This document shows positions 35,288-44,347 of a stretch of DNA of 64,000 nt, piece after piece. Positions within the stretch are counted from its first letter, which is position 1. Every line of letters begins with the position of its first letter. The position numbers and the translations under genes are program-made. Source of the DNA: Clostridiaceae bacterium (GTDB lineage: Bacteria > Bacillota > Clostridia > Lachnospirales > Lachnospiraceae); NCBI GenBank assembly GCA_902363735.1, contig CABJBA010000009.1, forward strand, positions 62,001 to 126,000, written 5' to 3'. The notes beneath the pieces were generated by a model, which ran no database searches, was not told where the DNA came from, and was given only the letters and a program-made list of their open reading frames with translations.

Positions 35288-36364
35288 ATGGGGCAGCCAC
35301 TCATTCATTTACAGAATATCACGAAAAATTTCGACGGCACTATGGTGCTGGACGATTTAAACCTCTCTGTAAAGGAGAATACATTTGTTACATTACTGGG
35401 ACCAAGCGGATGCGGTAAAACCACAACCCTGCGCATCATCGGCGGATTTGAACGCCCGGACAGGGGGCAGGTAATCTTTGATGGGCAGGACATCACAAGT
35501 CTTCCCCCCAACAAACGCCAGTTAAACACAGTTTTCCAGAAATATGCGCTTTTTACCCACATGTCTATATCGGAAAACATTGCTTTTGGCCTAAAAATCA
35601 AAAATAAATCCAGATCCTACATTCAGGATAAAATTAAATATGCCTTAAAGCTGGTGAATTTGGACGGCTTTGAAAACCGTACCGTAAGTTCCTTAAGCGG
35701 CGGACAGCAGCAGCGAATCGCCATTGCAAGAGCTATTGTAAACGAGCCGAGAGTCCTTCTTTTAGACGAGCCATTGGGCGCTCTTGACTTAAAGCTGAGA
35801 CAGGATATGCAATATGAACTGATCCGTCTGAAAAATGAGCTGGGTATTACATTCATCTATGTCACCCACGACCAGGAGGAGGCCCTCACCATGTCCGACA
35901 CCATTGTGGTCATGAACCAAGGCTACATCCAGCAGATGGGGACTCCTGAAAACATCTACAATGAACCGGAAAATGCCTTTGTGGCCGACTTTATCGGAGA
36001 AAGCAACATTGTGCCGGGAGTCATGCTGCGGGATGAGCTGGTGGAAATCTTTCATGCCAAGTTTGTCTGCGTCGATAAAGGTTTTGGAACCAACGCCCCG
36101 GTAGACGTGGTCATAAGGCCGGAGGACATTGACCTTGTAGAACCGGAACAAGGCTCCTTGACAGGTACCGTTACCCATCTGATTTTCAAGGGCGTTCATT
36201 ATGAAATGGAAGTGACCTCTCCCGACGGCTTTGAATGGCTGGTACACAGTACCGATATGTTCCCTGTGGGACAGAACGTAGGAATCCATGTAGACCCTTT
36301 TGACATTCAGATCATGAACAAACCGGCTTCAGAGGATGAGGAGGCCGTGGGAATCAATGAGTAA
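35288..36364 (+). CDS. potA: Spermidine/putrescine ABC transporter ATPase
   Basis: A 358-residue ATPase energising PotBC. Seen: Walker [11 protein letters not shown] near residue 40, Q-loop and [12 protein letters not shown], signature [15 protein letters not shown], Walker [12 protein letters not shown], the H-loop [12 protein letters not shown], and a C-terminal TOBE-type regulatory domain from about residue 250 ([14 protein letters not shown]). This is the canonical PotA/CysA layout. AGGAGGA precedes the start; overlap with potB is eight bases. Confidence 0.95.
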   Translation: MGQPLIHLQNITKNFDGTMVLDDLNLSVKENTFVTLLGPSGCGKTTTLRIIGGFERPDRGQVIFDGQDITSLPPNKRQLNTVFQKYALFTHMSISENIAFGLKIKNKSRSYIQDKIKYALKLVNLDGFENRTVSSLSGGQQQRIAIARAIVNEPRVLLLDEPLGALDLKLRQDMQYELIRLKNELGITFIYVTHDQEEALTMSDTIVVMNQGYIQQMGTPENIYNEPENAFVADFIGESNIVPGVMLRDELVEIFHAKFVCVDKGFGTNAPVDVVIRPEDIDLVEPEQGSLTGTVTHLIFKGVHYEMEVTSPDGFEWLVHSTDMFPVGQNVGIHVDPFDIQIMNKPASEDEEAVGINE

Positions 36365-37169
36365 AAAACTATTATCAGGTCCTTATATCATGTGGATGAT
36401 CGGTTTTATCCTCATTCCGTTGGCATTGATCGTATTTTACGGCCTCACCGACCGGTCAGGGGCCTTTACTATGGCTAATGTAATATCCATCGGAACAGCA
36501 GAACATGCAAAGGCTTTATGGCTTTCTCTTGGCCTTTCCTTTATCAGCACCGTTCTCTGCTTAATCCTGGCTTATCCTCTGGCTCTGGTCCTTCGCTCCA
36601 GAGGCATGGGACAGGGAAGTTTTGTTGTTTTTATCTTCATCCTTCCTATGTGGATGAATTTTCTTCTGCGCACTCTGGCATGGCAGACTCTTCTTGAAAA
36701 AAACGGAGTCATAAACGGAATTTTATCCTCTCTGCATCTGCCGAACCAGGGCCTGATCAACACCCCCGGAGCCATTATCCTTGGCATGGTTTACAACTTT
36801 CTGCCTTTTATGGTCCTTCCAATTTACAATGTCCTTTCTAAAATTGATGACAGCGTGATCAATGCGGCCAGGGACTTAGGTGCCAATTCCTTTCAGGTTC
36901 TGCTGCGCATCATGATGCCTTTAAGTATCCCAGGAGTTGTAAGCGGCATTACCATGGTATTTGTGCCCGCCCTCACCACTTTTGTCATCTCAAACATTTT
37001 AGGGGGGAGCAAAATCCTTCTTATTGGAAATGTCATTGAGCAGGAGTTCACCAGAGGAAGTAATTGGAATTTAGGCTCAGGCCTTTCTCTGGTCTTAATG
37101 ATATTTATTCTGATCAGCATGGCTCTCATCGCCAAATATGACAAAAACGGGGAGGGAACAGCATTCTGA
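36357..37169 (+). CDS. potB: Spermidine/putrescine ABC transporter permease
   Basis: A 270-residue inner membrane permease with about six membrane segments. Seen: [33 protein letters not shown], the EAA-type loop [17 protein letters not shown] and the late [16 protein letters not shown] typical of PotB/PotH. The start at 36357 (ATGAGTAA over the potA stop) is preferred; an ATG at 36336 would add seven residues. Confidence 0.94.
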   Translation: MSKKLLSGPYIMWMIGFILIPLALIVFYGLTDRSGAFTMANVISIGTAEHAKALWLSLGLSFISTVLCLILAYPLALVLRSRGMGQGSFVVFIFILPMWMNFLLRTLAWQTLLEKNGVINGILSSLHLPNQGLINTPGAIILGMVYNFLPFMVLPIYNVLSKIDDSVINAARDLGANSFQVLLRIMMPLSIPGVVSGITMVFVPALTTFVISNILGGSKILLIGNVIEQEFTRGSNWNLGSGLSLVLMIFILISMALIAKYDKNGEGTAF

Positions 37170-37975
37170 TGAAAAGAAAAACCGGACTAATCAAACGCTT
37201 TATCCAGGACTTTTATCTGGTGATCATTCTGGTGTTTTTATATGCACCAATTGCCACTATGATGGTGCTGTCTTTTAACAGCTCCAAATCCCGTACCCAG
37301 TGGGGAGGCTTTACCCTTCGCTGGTATCAGGATTTGTTTGCCAGCAGTACCATTATGACAGCACTTTACAATACACTGCTGATCGCTTTTTTATCCTCTC
37401 TCATTGCTGCTGTCATCGGTACGGCAGCCGCAATTGCCATCAACAGTATGAACCGGGGCCCCCGCTCCCTGCTTATGGGAATTACCAACATTCCCATGCT
37501 CAATGCGGATATCGTAACAGGAATTTCTTTGATGCTGGCATTTATCGCCTTCAGGATTTCCTTAGGCTTTCAGACTATTTTGATTTCACATATTACTTTT
37601 AACATTCCATATGTAATTTTAAGTGTTATGCCAAAGCTGAAACAGACGGATAAGAGCACTTATGAAGCCGCTATGGACTTAGGAGCCACTCCGGTTTACG
37701 CATTTTTCAAGGTTATTTTTCCGGATATCCTTCCGGGTGTGCTTTCCGGATTTTTGCTGGCTTTTACCATGTCCCTTGATGATTTTATCATCACCCACTT
37801 TACAAAGGGGGCTGGCATCAACACTCTTTCCACCTTGATTTACAGCGAGGTTAGACGGGGAATCAGGCCATCTATGTATGCCCTGTCAACCATTATCTTC
37901 ATTGCAGTTTTAGTGCTGCTTCTGCTCACCAACTTTGCACCAAAAAGAAAATATAACAGGAGAACAACTACATGA
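37169..37975 (+). CDS. potC: Spermidine/putrescine ABC transporter permease
   Basis: A 268-residue permease with about six membrane segments. Seen: FNSSKSRTQWGGFTLRWYQDLF, MLNADIVTGISLML, the EAA loop YEAAMDLGATPVYAFFKVIFP and SLDDFIITHFTKGAG, all hallmarks of PotC/PotI. It begins with its ATG sharing a base with the potB stop, and ends overlapping potD by four bases. Confidence 0.95.
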   Translation: MKRKTGLIKRFIQDFYLVIILVFLYAPIATMMVLSFNSSKSRTQWGGFTLRWYQDLFASSTIMTALYNTLLIAFLSSLIAAVIGTAAAIAINSMNRGPRSLLMGITNIPMLNADIVTGISLMLAFIAFRISLGFQTILISHITFNIPYVILSVMPKLKQTDKSTYEAAMDLGATPVYAFFKVIFPDILPGVLSGFLLAFTMSLDDFIITHFTKGAGINTLSTLIYSEVRRGIRPSMYALSTIIFIAVLVLLLLTNFAPKRKYNRRTTT

Positions 37976-39069
37976 AAAAAAAACTATTTAGGGTTATAAC
38001 CGCAGTTTCCCTGGCTGCACTGCTGGCATCTGCAGCCATCGGCTGCGGAAAACAGTCTGCAAAGGCAGGTGCTGCTGGCGAAGTCTATGTCTATAACTGG
38101 GGAGAGTATATTGACGAATCCGTCATTGAGGAGTTTGAAAAGGAAACAGGGATCAAGGTCGTATACGATATGTTTGAAACCAACGAGGAAATGTATCCTG
38201 TCATCCAGGCAGGCGGTGTCAAATACGATGCCGTATGTCCTTCCGACTACATGATCCAGAAAATGATAGAAAATAACCTTCTGGCAGAAATCAACTTTGA
38301 TAACGTGCCTAACTTAAAAGAAATCGACCCCCAGTATATGGAGATGGCAAAAAGCATTGATCCGGAAAACAAATATTCCGTGCCTTATTCCTGGGGAACA
38401 GTTGGCATCCTTTATAACACCAGCATGGTGGCTCCTGAAGACGTTCCTGACAAATGGTCAGATCTTTGGAATGAGAAATTTAAAGATAATATCCTGATGC
38501 AGGACAGCGTCCGCGATGCATTTATGGTGTCCTTAAAATCCCTGGGATATTCTATGAATACCACCAACGAAGCTGAAATCAATGAAGCAAAAGAGCTTTT
38601 AATTGACCAGAAACCTCTGGTTCAGGCATATGTCATCGATCAGGTCCGGGACAAGATGATCGGGGGAGAAGCTGCTGTAGGCGTAATCTACTCCGGAGAA
38701 ATGCTTTACATTCAAAATGAAGTTAAGGAGCTGGGTCTTGATTACTCCCTGGAATATGTGATTCCGGAAGAAGGAACCAACCTATGGCTGGATTCCTGGG
38801 TAATTCCTGCCAACGCTCCTAATAAAGAAAATGCAGAAAAGTGGATTGACTTCCTCTGCCGCCCTGACATTGCCAAGAAAAACTTTGAATACATCACTTA
38901 TGCCACACCGAACAAGGGCGCCTTTGACCTGTTAGAGCCGGAAATCCAGAATAATAAGGCTGTTTTTCCAGGTGCTGATAAGTTAAAGAACAGCGAAGTA
39001 TTCCAGTATCTTGGAAATGACGTGGATTCGCTTTACAACGAGGCATGGAAAGAGGTAAAATCTAACTAA
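37972..39069 (+). CDS. potD: Spermidine/putrescine ABC transporter substrate-binding lipoprotein
   Basis: A 365-residue extracellular lipoprotein that captures polyamines. Seen: signal peptide and lipobox SAAIGCGK (Cys about 25), VYVYNWGEYIDESVIEEFE, the cleft segments ETNEEMYPVIQAGGVKYDAV, PYSWGTVGILYNTSM and TNLWLDSWVIPANAPNKENA, typical of PotD/PotF. Together with potABC and the XRE-cupin regulator it forms a complete uptake operon. Confidence 0.95.
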   Translation: MKKKLFRVITAVSLAALLASAAIGCGKQSAKAGAAGEVYVYNWGEYIDESVIEEFEKETGIKVVYDMFETNEEMYPVIQAGGVKYDAVCPSDYMIQKMIENNLLAEINFDNVPNLKEIDPQYMEMAKSIDPENKYSVPYSWGTVGILYNTSMVAPEDVPDKWSDLWNEKFKDNILMQDSVRDAFMVSLKSLGYSMNTTNEAEINEAKELLIDQKPLVQAYVIDQVRDKMIGGEAAVGVIYSGEMLYIQNEVKELGLDYSLEYVIPEEGTNLWLDSWVIPANAPNKENAEKWIDFLCRPDIAKKNFEYITYATPNKGAFDLLEPEIQNNKAVFPGADKLKNSEVFQYLGNDVDSLYNEAWKEVKSN

Positions 39070-39092
39070 TCACCAAAGGGGAGGGGATATTC

Positions 39093-39416
39093 ATGGCAGA
39101 AACTCTGGAAATGATTCTGAACCAGGTGGTGGATACATCCATTATATTCTTTGAGTTTATGGGAGTAATCGCTATCATTATAACTGGTATACGGGGAATC
39201 AGAGACAGTATCAGACACAACATGGACATCCGTTTAAATCTGGCTCAGGGCATGGCCCTGGGACTGGAATTTAAGCTTGGGAGCGAAATTCTCCGGACCG
39301 TTGTGGTACGGGAACTGTCGGAGGTGGCTGTGGTAGCCGCCATCATTATTTTAAGAGCCGCCCTTACCTTCTTAATTCATTGGGAAATCCGGATTGAGAA
39401 GGAGTCTAGGGAGTAA
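39093..39416 (+). CDS. DUF1622 membrane protein
   Basis: A 107-residue integral membrane protein of the DUF1622 family, function unknown. Seen: three hydrophobic segments (about residues 12-36, 45-60 partly amphipathic, and 78-97) and the conserved LAQGMALGLEFKLGSEILRTVV. AGGGGAGG lies upstream of the ATG. It follows potD by 23 bases and precedes the shared terminator, so it is probably the last gene of the pot transcript. Whether it helps polyamine transport is not known. Confidence 0.82.
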   Translation: MAETLEMILNQVVDTSIIFFEFMGVIAIIITGIRGIRDSIRHNMDIRLNLAQGMALGLEFKLGSEILRTVVVRELSEVAVVAAIIILRAALTFLIHWEIRIEKESRE

Positions 39417-39424
39417 TGTGAGAA

Positions 39425-39473
39425 TAAAAAAGCGGAATGCCTTGTGAAATTTCTGAGGCATTCCGCTTTTTTA
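39425..39473 (+). terminator. Bidirectional terminator after potD-DUF1622
   Basis: Stem arms AAAAAGCGGAATGCC and GGCATTCCGCTTTTT with loop TTGTGAAATTTCTGA, T-runs on both strands. Ends the pot operon and the convergent methylase pair. Confidence 0.92.
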
Positions 39474-39482
39474 TATAAAGTA

Positions 39483-40331
39483 TCAGTAATTCGTTACAAG
39501 TATCTCAACGGTAACCGCATCCCGCTCCTTAAACTGGTAATTGCAGTTTGAATAGGTCTTATCAATATAATGAACATGATACTGCCTGCTCCATTCGATT
39601 AAAAGCTCATTGGACAATCCCTTATGATACAGCACATTGGATAAAGCAAAACGGATTCCCTTGGCATTCAACCGGTCTAACAGTTCCAGAAGCTGCTGCT
39701 CCTCTTTTTCCTTCCAGTCCTTAAAACCCCTGTTTCCATCATTATAGTTTCCAGTGGAAATCAGATAAGGAGGGTCGCAGTAAACCAGGTCCTCTGCCCC
39801 AAGTTCCGTAAAATCCAGCATAGTAAAATCTTTATTTGAAAATTCAATATTTTTCTCATGAAGTGCACTGCAAAATTCCATTAGGTTTTTTTGAATGTTT
39901 CCATTAAAAGAGCTTCTGTTTCTCCCGAAAGGGGAATTAAACTCATGGCTGTTATTAAAGCGTATCTGATGATTAAAGGCATAACAGGCCAGCACAAAAA
40001 GCTCTGTCAACTCCTTAGTCCTGTTATAATGAGACCGTAAGGCATAGTAACCGTCTTTGTTTTGCTGGGTCAGCTCATAATGTTTGATCAGACCCTTAAT
40101 CTGGTCCATGATTGTTTCCATATCTGACTGCCGGAACATCTGAAACATCTCAATAAGATAAGTGATCTGGTCATTGCAGATAATCTTTTCCGCTTCCACA
40201 TTGATTCCCACATTAAAGCCTCCGGCAAAGACATCCACAAAAGTGCGAATATTTTCAGGAAAAGCCTTGAAAATAGGCTCCAGAAGTTTGTATTTCCCCC
40301 CGGTGTAATTTAAGGGACTTTTTATGTACAT
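39483..40331 (-). CDS. DNA adenine methyltransferase (D12 class), second of a pair
   Basis: A 282-residue D12-class N6-adenine DNA methyltransferase. Seen: N-terminal SPLNYTGGKYKLLEPIF, S-adenosylmethionine-binding FVDVFAGGFNVGIN near residue 32 (motif I), and the catalytic DLVYCDPPYLISTGNYND (motif IV, DPPY). Length is that of Dam/DpnM-type enzymes. It overlaps the upstream methylase gene by 10 bases. Two adjacent adenine methylases often modify the two strands of an asymmetric site. No restriction endonuclease was recognised nearby. The recognition sequence cannot be read from the protein. Confidence 0.93.
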   Translation of the reverse strand: MYIKSPLNYTGGKYKLLEPIFKAFPENIRTFVDVFAGGFNVGINVEAEKIICNDQITYLIEMFQMFRQSDMETIMDQIKGLIKHYELTQQNKDGYYALRSHYNRTKELTELFVLACYAFNHQIRFNNSHEFNSPFGRNRSSFNGNIQKNLMEFCSALHEKNIEFSNKDFTMLDFTELGAEDLVYCDPPYLISTGNYNDGNRGFKDWKEKEEQQLLELLDRLNAKGIRFALSNVLYHKGLSNELLIEWSRQYHVHYIDKTYSNCNYQFKERDAVTVEILVTNY

Positions 40332-41371
40332 GGCGGCACCTGCTTTTCTATATAAAACAGCAGTTCCTTTAACCTCTCTGTTTCCTTTACCTTTCGGCTC
40401 TTGTACCTCCGGTAAGGGATTTCATATATCTGAAAGGTTTCCGGCTTTCCACATTTTTTCATGGCTGCCTCAATCTCCTCCAGAGACATCAGTCCATCGG
40501 TGCTGTAGCTTAAGATGATGTGCTGAAACCTTGCATTTTGGAGCAATTCTTCAAATGCGGGAACCGCCTTATGTTTCATACAAAAATCCGACTTCTGCCC
40601 CTCAACCGGCCTTTGTCCTGTCACACCTTTTACCTCCGGAAAATCATACCGTGCTGCCGTTTCAAGGACATGGTAGTTGGAAAGGTACTGGCGGGCATTG
40701 TAAGGGGGGTCTATATAGAGAACATCTCCCTGAATCCGTTTCAGAAGCTCTGTCCCGTTTTCATTAAAGCACTGATTCTTTTTTCCATTATGGTTTACGG
40801 ACAGACGGAACAGCTCATACCGTTTATGACTACGTCTCTCCCACTTTTTATGAAAGGCGCCATAGGTGCCTGATGTATTGGAAACAAATGGAATTCCCTC
40901 CACAATACAGGCAGTCAAGTAGAAATACTCGTCTTCATTTAACAATCCGGCCTTTTTCCAGTCCTCTACCGTACATCGGGCGAAATCAATCCGGAGGGCA
41001 TTATCGTCATTTAAATACATGCGGCCGCCCATAGGGGCATAGGTATTCTGAAAAAAGCGGCGCTCTTGTGGCAGTTCCTCCAATTCCGTTTTTTCCCTGC
41101 CATTAAAGTAGTCAATGGGGTCCTGGATTCCGGTTTCCTTCTGCAGGCGGACAAATTCCGGCACACTGTCATTTTCAACGGTAGCCCTCTGAAGCACGTA
41201 AGAAAAATACAGCAGGTCATTGGAACTGACCTGATACCACTGTTTAAAATACCTGGCTACCGCAGCAGTTCCCGAAAATATATCACAAAAGCTTCCGGCT
41301 TCCGGCGCTTTTTCATCCACTACATATTTGATCTGGTCCAGCAGCAATGTCTTGCTTCCAATAAATCTCAT
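40322..41371 (-). CDS. DNA adenine methyltransferase (D12 class), first of a pair
   Basis: A 349-residue D12-class methyltransferase. Seen: N-terminal MRFIGSKTLLLDQI, AdoMet-binding SFCDIFSGTAAVARYF near residue 27, and catalytic VLYIDPPYNARQYLSNYHVL (DPPY motif) near residue 218, with a C-terminal basic segment YRRYKSRKVKETERLK that could contact DNA. The protein is longer than its partner by a target-recognition-like insert. It leads the two-gene unit that overlaps by 10 bases. GGGAG lies upstream, spaced about 10 bases. Confidence 0.92.
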   Translation of the reverse strand: MRFIGSKTLLLDQIKYVVDEKAPEAGSFCDIFSGTAAVARYFKQWYQVSSNDLLYFSYVLQRATVENDSVPEFVRLQKETGIQDPIDYFNGREKTELEELPQERRFFQNTYAPMGGRMYLNDDNALRIDFARCTVEDWKKAGLLNEDEYFYLTACIVEGIPFVSNTSGTYGAFHKKWERRSHKRYELFRLSVNHNGKKNQCFNENGTELLKRIQGDVLYIDPPYNARQYLSNYHVLETAARYDFPEVKGVTGQRPVEGQKSDFCMKHKAVPAFEELLQNARFQHIILSYSTDGLMSLEEIEAAMKKCGKPETFQIYEIPYRRYKSRKVKETERLKELLFYIEKQVPPCT

Positions 41372-41484
41372 TCTTTTCTTGCTCCCGTTTATCTAAGGAA
41401 GTTCGATGCGCTCTGGCTCACCGAACGACAAATTTATGCCTCATATGATTATAATAGAAAAGCGGAAAAAACACAAGGAAAGGA

Positions 41485-42642
41485 TTAATTCTCATAAACC
41501 CGTATGGCGTTTCGGCCTTCCTTTGCTTCATACAAAGCCTGATCTGCATGGGTAAAAAGCCGCACCGAATCAATATCCTCATTATAAAAAGCAAGACCAA
41601 AGCTGACCGTCATTTCTACACGTTCTCCCTCCTCCATGGAACGGTTTAAAAGTTCCTTGCTGAGCATTTCACAAACAGCAACCGCCTCCTCCAACTTGAC
41701 ATTGGAAAACAGAAGGCAGAATTCGTCTCCTCCGTACCGGTATGGAATATAAAATTGGGAATGCTCCTTTAGAAGACCTGCAAAACTTTTTAAACAAAGA
41801 TCCCCCATGTGGTGTCCCAGGTTATCGTTGATGACTTTAAATCTGTCTAAGTCTGCAATAGCAAGTATGTACCCGTTGCCTTTGTCTTCCTCAATCTCTT
41901 TTAACGCTTCATGAAGGGCCTTCCTGTTAAAGATGCCTGTCAATTCATCAATCTTCAGCCTTTGCTTCAACTCATACTGTTCCAGTTCCATCTGTATGCT
42001 GGCTTCATTTTTCTTTTTTTCATACCGGATTACCACCATGCTGGCTATGGAAATAGCCAGCAGAATAATCAGTGAAATAATAAAATCTCCCAACCTGTGG
42101 ACACTGTTAAAAATAGTAATCTTATCCGGGTCCCATTCTACAAATATCTCGGAAAAAATAATAGCCGCCACACATACCAAGGCCGTAGTACCGGTCAACC
42201 GGTAGCTGGAATAAATAGTAGTCAGCAAGATGGCCATGGTAAATATATAATAAGTTGATGTAAACGTACTGTGGACAGAAAACAGGATAAAGCAGACAAA
42301 CACCAGGGATATGGATATGGTATAAATCTTACAATTTTGTGATAAGGTCCTGGACCTCATTACCGCCGTATCAACTGCAAGGCACAGGAAGTTCAAGGTG
42401 CCAGGTACAACAATATATTTTAAAATATACCTGTTTAAGGTGGTACCAAGCAGCTCAGAATTAATAAATATCAGGCTCATGGCACATTCCGCAACCAGTG
42501 CTGCCACCACCAGTCCAATTGATATTTTATAATGAATCAAAAGCCAGTCCTTGTCAATTTTCCTATATTCTTCCTGGATATCGGCTGCATGGTTGTCACC
42601 CGGCTGTCCCTTTTCTTCTGTTCCTTTAAATGCCCTTAACAT
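41485..42642 (-). CDS. Membrane diguanylate cyclase (GGDEF)
   Basis: A 385-residue signalling protein making cyclic di-GMP from GTP. Seen: about six hydrophobic segments between residues 40 and 205 (a MASE-like sensory domain), a short coiled linker, then a GGDEF domain with IDELTGIFNRKAL, DLDRFKVINDNLGH and intact YRYGGDEF (Gly304-Phe308). No RxxD inhibitory site was seen before the signature, so product feedback is likely absent. It is not accompanied by an EAL domain. It is the next gene on the minus strand after hydE, 28 bases after it. Confidence 0.92.
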   Translation of the reverse strand: MLRAFKGTEEKGQPGDNHAADIQEEYRKIDKDWLLIHYKISIGLVVAALVAECAMSLIFINSELLGTTLNRYILKYIVVPGTLNFLCLAVDTAVMRSRTLSQNCKIYTISISLVFVCFILFSVHSTFTSTYYIFTMAILLTTIYSSYRLTGTTALVCVAAIIFSEIFVEWDPDKITIFNSVHRLGDFIISLIILLAISIASMVVIRYEKKKNEASIQMELEQYELKQRLKIDELTGIFNRKALHEALKEIEEDKGNGYILAIADLDRFKVINDNLGHHMGDLCLKSFAGLLKEHSQFYIPYRYGGDEFCLLFSNVKLEEAVAVCEMLSKELLNRSMEEGERVEMTVSFGLAFYNEDIDSVRLFTHADQALYEAKEGRNAIRVYEN

Positions 42643-42670
42643 ACTTCATCTTTACCTCATCGTAATGGTA

Positions 42671-43717
42671 TCATTCCTCGAATCCGATAAAATCTCCCCG
42701 TTTTTCCACGATGTTATAGCCTACGGAAGCAACTCTGTTCCTTAGACAGACATTGCACTCTGCGGCCTCTTCTCCTGTGCAGATCTTATTATCATACAGC
42801 TCATATTTTTTCCTGACTCCAATGGGAGATAAGTTAGGCATCAGGACGTTGGCTCCCGCCAGAATTCCCGCTTCCCTGCCCTTGGGATCAATGGTTCCAA
42901 GAGCTGTGGTGGAGGGTAAAAGCCCGTTGGGTATCATGAGCCTTAAGATACCGATGAGAAAAAGGGTAAGGTCCTTACTGCCTGCAGGGAAACTTCCAAA
43001 GGGTGTGTCCTTGTGGGGAATAAAAGGTCCTATGCCCACCATCTGGGGAGAAAGCTCCTTAATGAACAGAAGATCCTCTGCAAGGCATTTTGTTGTCTGG
43101 TAAGGAGAACCCACCATAAACCCCGTACCCACCTGATACCCGATCTTTTTTAAATTCCTCAGACATTCTTTTCTGTTTTCCAAGGATAAGGAATCCGGAT
43201 GAAGAGCACTGTAGTGAGCTTCGTCAGCCGTTTCATGGCGCAGCAGATAGCGGTTTGCCCCTGCTTCGTAGTATTTCAAATACTGGTCATAAGACTTTTC
43301 TCCAAATGAAAGTGTGATGGCACAGTCGGGATAGCCTTCCCTTATACTTTTTACAATATCCACCATTGCTTTATCTGTAAATGCGCCATCCTCTCCTCCC
43401 TGGAGCACAAAAGTCCTGAAACCAAGCTCATAACCTGTCTCACAGCAGGAAAGAATTTCTTCCTTGGTTAAGCGGTAGCGGTTCACATTTTTATTGCTTC
43501 TTCTAATTCCGCAGTAATAGCAGTCATTTTTGCAGTAATTTGTAAATTCAATCAAGCCTCTGGTGTAGACCTCATTTCCAAAATATTTCCCGCTTAAGGC
43601 TCTTGCAAGGGAAAACAGATATTCACTTGTTTCCTTATTATAATTTTCCAGCAGGTAAATAAATTCATCTTTTTCCAGAGTTTGAGTCTTATACAGCTTA
43701 TCAATCAGGTTTTTCAT
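42671..43717 (-). CDS. hydE: [FeFe] hydrogenase maturase HydE (radical SAM)
   Basis: A 348-residue radical-SAM enzyme that helps build the diiron subsite of [FeFe] hydrogenase. Seen: the 4Fe-4S motif CKNDCYYC with Cys62, Cys66 and Cys69, the preceding YTRGLIEFTNYCKN, the family segments FVLQGGEDGAFTD and SFGEKSYDQYLKYYEAGANRYLLRHE and GTIDPKGREAGI. Similarity to biotin synthase BioB is expected, but the RYRLTKEEIL pattern and length fit HydE. HydF and HydG are not in the window, so the maturase genes are dispersed. It lies 20 bases after a VOC gene. Confidence 0.9.
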   Translation of the reverse strand: MKNLIDKLYKTQTLEKDEFIYLLENYNKETSEYLFSLARALSGKYFGNEVYTRGLIEFTNYCKNDCYYCGIRRSNKNVNRYRLTKEEILSCCETGYELGFRTFVLQGGEDGAFTDKAMVDIVKSIREGYPDCAITLSFGEKSYDQYLKYYEAGANRYLLRHETADEAHYSALHPDSLSLENRKECLRNLKKIGYQVGTGFMVGSPYQTTKCLAEDLLFIKELSPQMVGIGPFIPHKDTPFGSFPAGSKDLTLFLIGILRLMIPNGLLPSTTALGTIDPKGREAGILAGANVLMPNLSPIGVRKKYELYDNKICTGEEAAECNVCLRNRVASVGYNIVEKRGDFIGFEE

Positions 43718-43737
43718 ATGCTCTGCATCAACCTCCC

Positions 43738-44103
43738 TTATCCAAGGTTTTCAACTAACTGGATCCTCATGCCGTCAGGGTCTTTTACAAAGAAAAATCT
43801 CACCTTAGGATTTGGCTGAACTGGTTCACCAATCACAGCTATTCCACTTTCTTTCACCAACGCAAGGGCTTTTTCAAGAGATTCCACTTCAAATCCCCAG
43901 CTAATATCTTCCCCGATATCTATTTTCTTTTCACGTCCTTCGCATATGAGCTCAATCTGGGTTTCTCCTGCTCCTAAAAATGCGATTTCAGTTCCAGGAC
44001 CCGCAGAAATCCGTCTGATCAGGGAAAGTCCTGCTATTTCCTCGTAAAATTTTATTGAATTATCTAAATTTGTGACGTTCAATGTACTCCAGCAGAATTT
44101 CAT
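43738..44103 (-). CDS. VOC family protein (glyoxalase/bleomycin-resistance fold)
   Basis: A 121-residue small metalloenzyme-fold protein. Seen: the beta-alpha-beta VOC repeats, with WSTLNVTNLDNSIKFYEEIAGL and late VRFFFVKDPDGMRIQLVE, which contains the usual terminal Glu. The length matches a two-module glyoxalase I-like protein, and the sequence resembles lactoylglutathione lyase-like members, but specificity cannot be assigned. Methylglyoxal synthase is encoded 27 kb away, so a methylglyoxal link is only a possibility. It lies immediately before hydE. Confidence 0.8.
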   Translation of the reverse strand: MKFCWSTLNVTNLDNSIKFYEEIAGLSLIRRISAGPGTEIAFLGAGETQIELICEGREKKIDIGEDISWGFEVESLEKALALVKESGIAVIGEPVQPNPKVRFFFVKDPDGMRIQLVENLG

Positions 44104-44206
44104 TGGGGCATCCTCCTAAAATGTGAATTACAATTATTTTCTATTATACTTGGTTAATTGTAATCATATATTAAACTCTTCTTTTTGTAAACCAGCAATC
44201 ACGAAA

Positions 44207-44245
44207 CCGGCCCATTTACAGGTAATCTTTACCCAAAATGGCCGG
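44207..44245. repeat. Imperfect inverted repeat in the intergenic region
   Basis: CCGGCCCATTT pairs with AAAATGGCCGG, and inside lies GGTAA-TCT-TTACC. It is located between the VOC gene and the fusion gene, both on the minus strand, and lies about 100 bases upstream of the VOC gene. No T-tract, no known RNA motif; possible regulatory structure of the VOC-hydE-GGDEF transcript. Confidence 0.3.
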
Positions 44246-44278
44246 CCAGCTTCCTGTACTATATAAAACATACAGAGG

Positions 44279-44339
44279 CTGCCATAAAAGAAATGATCAC
44301 CCTCACCTTGCCCGGTGCTATTCATTTATTTTATGGCAG
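44279..44339 (-). terminator. Inverted repeat likely ending the MobA/ModE-like gene
   Basis: Perfect 11-base arms CTGCCATAAAA and TTTTATGGCAG enclose about 39 bases. It starts eight bases beyond the stop of the gene at 44348. The following T-tract is weak, so termination is an inference. Confidence 0.4.
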
Positions 44340-44347
44340 TCTCTGTT

